DNA of 58,591 nucleotides from Spirochaetaceae bacterium (GTDB lineage: Bacteria; Spirochaetota; Spirochaetia; DSM-27196; SLAA01), in NCBI GenBank assembly GCA_007695055.1, contig REEM01000089.1, positions 1 to 58,591 on the forward strand. Direction: 5' to 3'. Position 1 is the first letter of the stretch. Each line of letters opens with the position of its first letter. The notes below the pieces were generated by a model that saw only the letters and a list, made by a program, of their open reading frames with translations, ran no database searches and was not told where the DNA came from. Positions 57,058 to 58,591 of the stretch are shown here, one piece after another. The translations under genes and the position numbers were made by a program.

Positions 57058-58422
57058 ATGAAAAACTACGACGTAATCTTGGTTGGAACCGGTCAGGCTA
57101 CCGGGAGTATAGTCCCGGAGCTCTTAGAGATGGGGCGTACACTTGCAATTGTTGAAGGTGACCGAGTTGGCGGTACCTGCGTGAACTGGGGGTGCACGCC
57201 CACAAAAACCTTGGTTGCAAGTGCACGAGCCGCCCACATGGCCCGCCGTGGTCCCGACTTTGGCGTGAACAGCGCCAGTTTGTCGGTAGACTTTGCCAAG
57301 GTCATGAAGCGGGTTAACGACATGCGCGTACCAAGCTCGGAGGGATTCCAGGCCTGGCTCGAGGACATAAGTGATTTCTATAGTGGCTGGGCTGAGTTCA
57401 TAGATGACCACACCCTTCGTGTCGGTGAGCAGGAAATTCGAGGCGAGCAGATTATTATTCACACCGGCGCAACGGCTGTTAAGCCGCCAATTGAAGGAAT
57501 AGACTCGGTGCCATGGCTGGACAACAAAGGGATTCTGGCGCTGGAGGAGCTCCCCGAACACCTGCTGGTGCTTGGTGGTTCCTACATCGGCCTGGAGTTT
57601 GCTCAAGCCTTCAGACGACTTGGTAGTCGGGTCACCGTGCTGGAGTATGGCGACCGGCTCATTGGAAGAGAAGACCCGGATGTGAGTCAGGTTGCGCTTG
57701 AAGTGCTGGAGTCAGAAGGTATTTCATTTCAATTGGGGGCCGAGGCGCTCAAGCTGAGCGGTTCACAAGGCAACATTAACCTGGAGTATCGCCAGAACGG
57801 AGAAGTCGCGCAGCTGCATGGCTCCCATATTCTCATTGGTGTTGGGCGGCGACCCAACACTGAAGGGCTGAACCTGCAGGCGGCTGGCGTGAAAACCAAT
57901 GAGCGTGGGTATATTGAGGTTGACGATGTCGGCCGCAGCTCAACACCGCACATATTCGCCTTGGGTGACGTCAACGGCAGAGGTGCCTTTACGCATACCT
58001 CGGTGCATGATGGACAGGTTTTCATAGATCACCTCAAGGGTGGCAACTGCACCATTGCACATCGAACCCTGGTCTACTCAATGTTCATTGATCCACCCTT
58101 AGCGCGGGTAGGGATGTCTACGGCACAGGCGCGTGAGTCTGGGCACAGGGTGCTGGAAGCAACCCGGCAGATGAGCGCAATCAATAGAGCGCGCGAGAAG
58201 GACGAGACTCAAGGCTTCATTCGGCTCCTGGTAGATGCGGATACGCAGAAGCTCTTGGGAGCAACGGTGTTTGGAGTTGGAGGTGATGAAATTATAGGCA
58301 TGCTCGCCCTGGCTATTCAGGCTGAGCTTCCCTACACCGTGCTCCAGGAAACGGTGCTGCCACACCCGACCGTGTCGGAGCTACTGCCCTGGATCTTCGC
58401 CGACCTCAAACCGCTTGAGTGA
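57058..58422 (+). CDS. Second mercuric-reductase-like pyridine nucleotide-disulfide oxidoreductase
   Basis: A 454-residue class I flavoenzyme: FAD motif VILVGTGQATGS, redox pair in GGTCVNWGCTPTKTLVA (Cys40/Cys45), NAD(P)H motif LVLGGSYIGLEFAQ, second FAD motif IFALGDVNGRGAFTHT, and dimer domain ending AELPYTVLQETVLPHPTVSEL. The GCTPTK rather than GCVPSK is typical of the MerA-like group. As with the enzyme at 51447, no metal-binding N-terminus or C-terminal Cys pair is present. ATG 57058 has AAGGAG. Under operator site 7. Substrate is unknown. Confidence 0.88.
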   Translation: MKNYDVILVGTGQATGSIVPELLEMGRTLAIVEGDRVGGTCVNWGCTPTKTLVASARAAHMARRGPDFGVNSASLSVDFAKVMKRVNDMRVPSSEGFQAWLEDISDFYSGWAEFIDDHTLRVGEQEIRGEQIIIHTGATAVKPPIEGIDSVPWLDNKGILALEELPEHLLVLGGSYIGLEFAQAFRRLGSRVTVLEYGDRLIGREDPDVSQVALEVLESEGISFQLGAEALKLSGSQGNINLEYRQNGEVAQLHGSHILIGVGRRPNTEGLNLQAAGVKTNERGYIEVDDVGRSSTPHIFALGDVNGRGAFTHTSVHDGQVFIDHLKGGNCTIAHRTLVYSMFIDPPLARVGMSTAQARESGHRVLEATRQMSAINRAREKDETQGFIRLLVDADTQKLLGATVFGVGGDEIIGMLALAIQAELPYTVLQETVLPHPTVSELLPWIFADLKPLE

Positions 58423-58591
58423 GGCCGCGGTCGGGGAGCCCTGTGTGAAGAAGGCACCGGAGCCCAGCACAAGCAGCCCAAGGACTGAGAGTGCATTGAC
58501 GCGCTCGCCTGAGACCGCAAGAGCGGTTACCAACAACGGTAGCGCGACGTAGGAGACGTCGTAACTAGCTGCCATAATTGCTACGCGGCAG
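58381..58591 (-). CDS. EamA/DMT-type transporter, 3' part only
   Basis: The visible frame runs in from the right edge and ends at 58381, about 69 residues. It shows the final two spans of a drug/metabolite transporter: AASYDVSYVALPLLVTAL then GERVNALSVLGLLVLGSGAFF, with the conserved GE before the last helix. The N-terminal part is outside the window. It overlaps the convergent flavoenzyme end by 42 bases. Family call is moderate because only the end is seen. Confidence 0.65.
   Translation of the reverse strand, partial: CRVAIMAASYDVSYVALPLLVTALAVSGERVNALSVLGLLVLGSGAFFTQGSPTAASLKRFEVGEDPGQ

Noticed and set aside
1-58591. tRNA, rRNA genes, CRISPR arrays, insertion sequences or prophage
   Set aside because: Read through both strands by eye without finding cloverleaf ends, repeat-spacer patterns, transposase motifs or phage structural genes.

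Overview
The window looks like a chromosome segment of a free-living spirochaete of the Spirochaeta / Alkalispirochaeta / Salinispira type. This is inferred from several things together: a large lipoprotein with FlgD-type Ig repeats and an OmpA end, solute-binding proteins with AGGS/AGGR-type export ends, a DUF342/FapA protein, many two-component, chemotaxis and c-di-GMP proteins, and a G+C content that looks to be in the mid-to-high 50s %. There are no rRNA or tRNA genes, no CRISPR array, and no transposase, integrase or phage genes. Genes are dense: only two gene-free stretches exceed 300 bases (6430-6742 and 22371-22679), and both carry signals.

Layout. 1-2.1 kb: the end of a 2-oxoacid:ferredoxin oxidoreductase operon followed by phosphate butyryltransferase (branched-chain oxoacid to acyl-CoA to acyl phosphate). 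2.2-4.9 kb: FapA-like protein, a thioredoxin-fold miniprotein and a thioesterase. 5.0-11.5 kb: a sigma-54 response regulator next to an archaic-type chaperone-usher pilus operon, which has a well-spaced -24/-12 promoter. 11.5-15 kb: a methyltransferase, a phospholipase-D-fold lipoprotein and an RNase D-like exonuclease. 15.1-17.2 kb: rhodanese and CoA-disulfide-reductase-like enzyme. 17.2-19.7 kb: Zn/Mn-type ABC transporter. 19.8-22.4 kb: hydrolase, histidine phosphatase and M50-CBS protease. 22.4-22.6 kb: a promoter-to-terminator unit that may encode a small RNA or a 34-residue peptide. 22.7-27.1 kb: OmpA/FlgD-Ig lipoprotein with a small partner protein and a MalT/LuxR-type regulator.

27.1-34.8 kb is an arsenic, sulfane-sulfur and nitrosative-stress block: ArsC, nuclease, TauE, MBL-rhodanese protein, split YeeE/YedE sulfur transporter, dual-specificity phosphatase, and an Hcp-type ferredoxin divergent from a Crp/Fnr regulator across a GGTAAC-N4-GTTACC palindrome. 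34.8-39.8 kb: a hybrid histidine kinase coupled to an orphan ABC ATPase, then an ArsR-ArsM fusion behind a long palindromic operator. 39.9-46.8 kb: DUF362 ferredoxin-like protein, methyl-accepting chemotaxis protein, HD-GYP and GGDEF-EAL proteins.

46.9-58.4 kb holds DUF547, a taurine/nitrate-type ABC transporter, a VTT membrane protein coupled to a mercuric-reductase-like flavoenzyme, DUF3179, an MFS carrier, an aldo/keto reductase and a second mercuric-reductase-like flavoenzyme. Seven copies of the palindrome TTGTA-N2-TACAA (five exact, two with one mismatch) sit at the promoters of seven transcription units between 42.97 and 57.02 kb. They tie the chemotaxis receptor, the HD-GYP protein, DUF547, the ABC transporter, DUF3179 and both flavoenzymes into one apparent regulon, whose regulator is not in the window. 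This regulon and the sigma-54 chaperone-usher locus are the two strongest candidates for undescribed biology.
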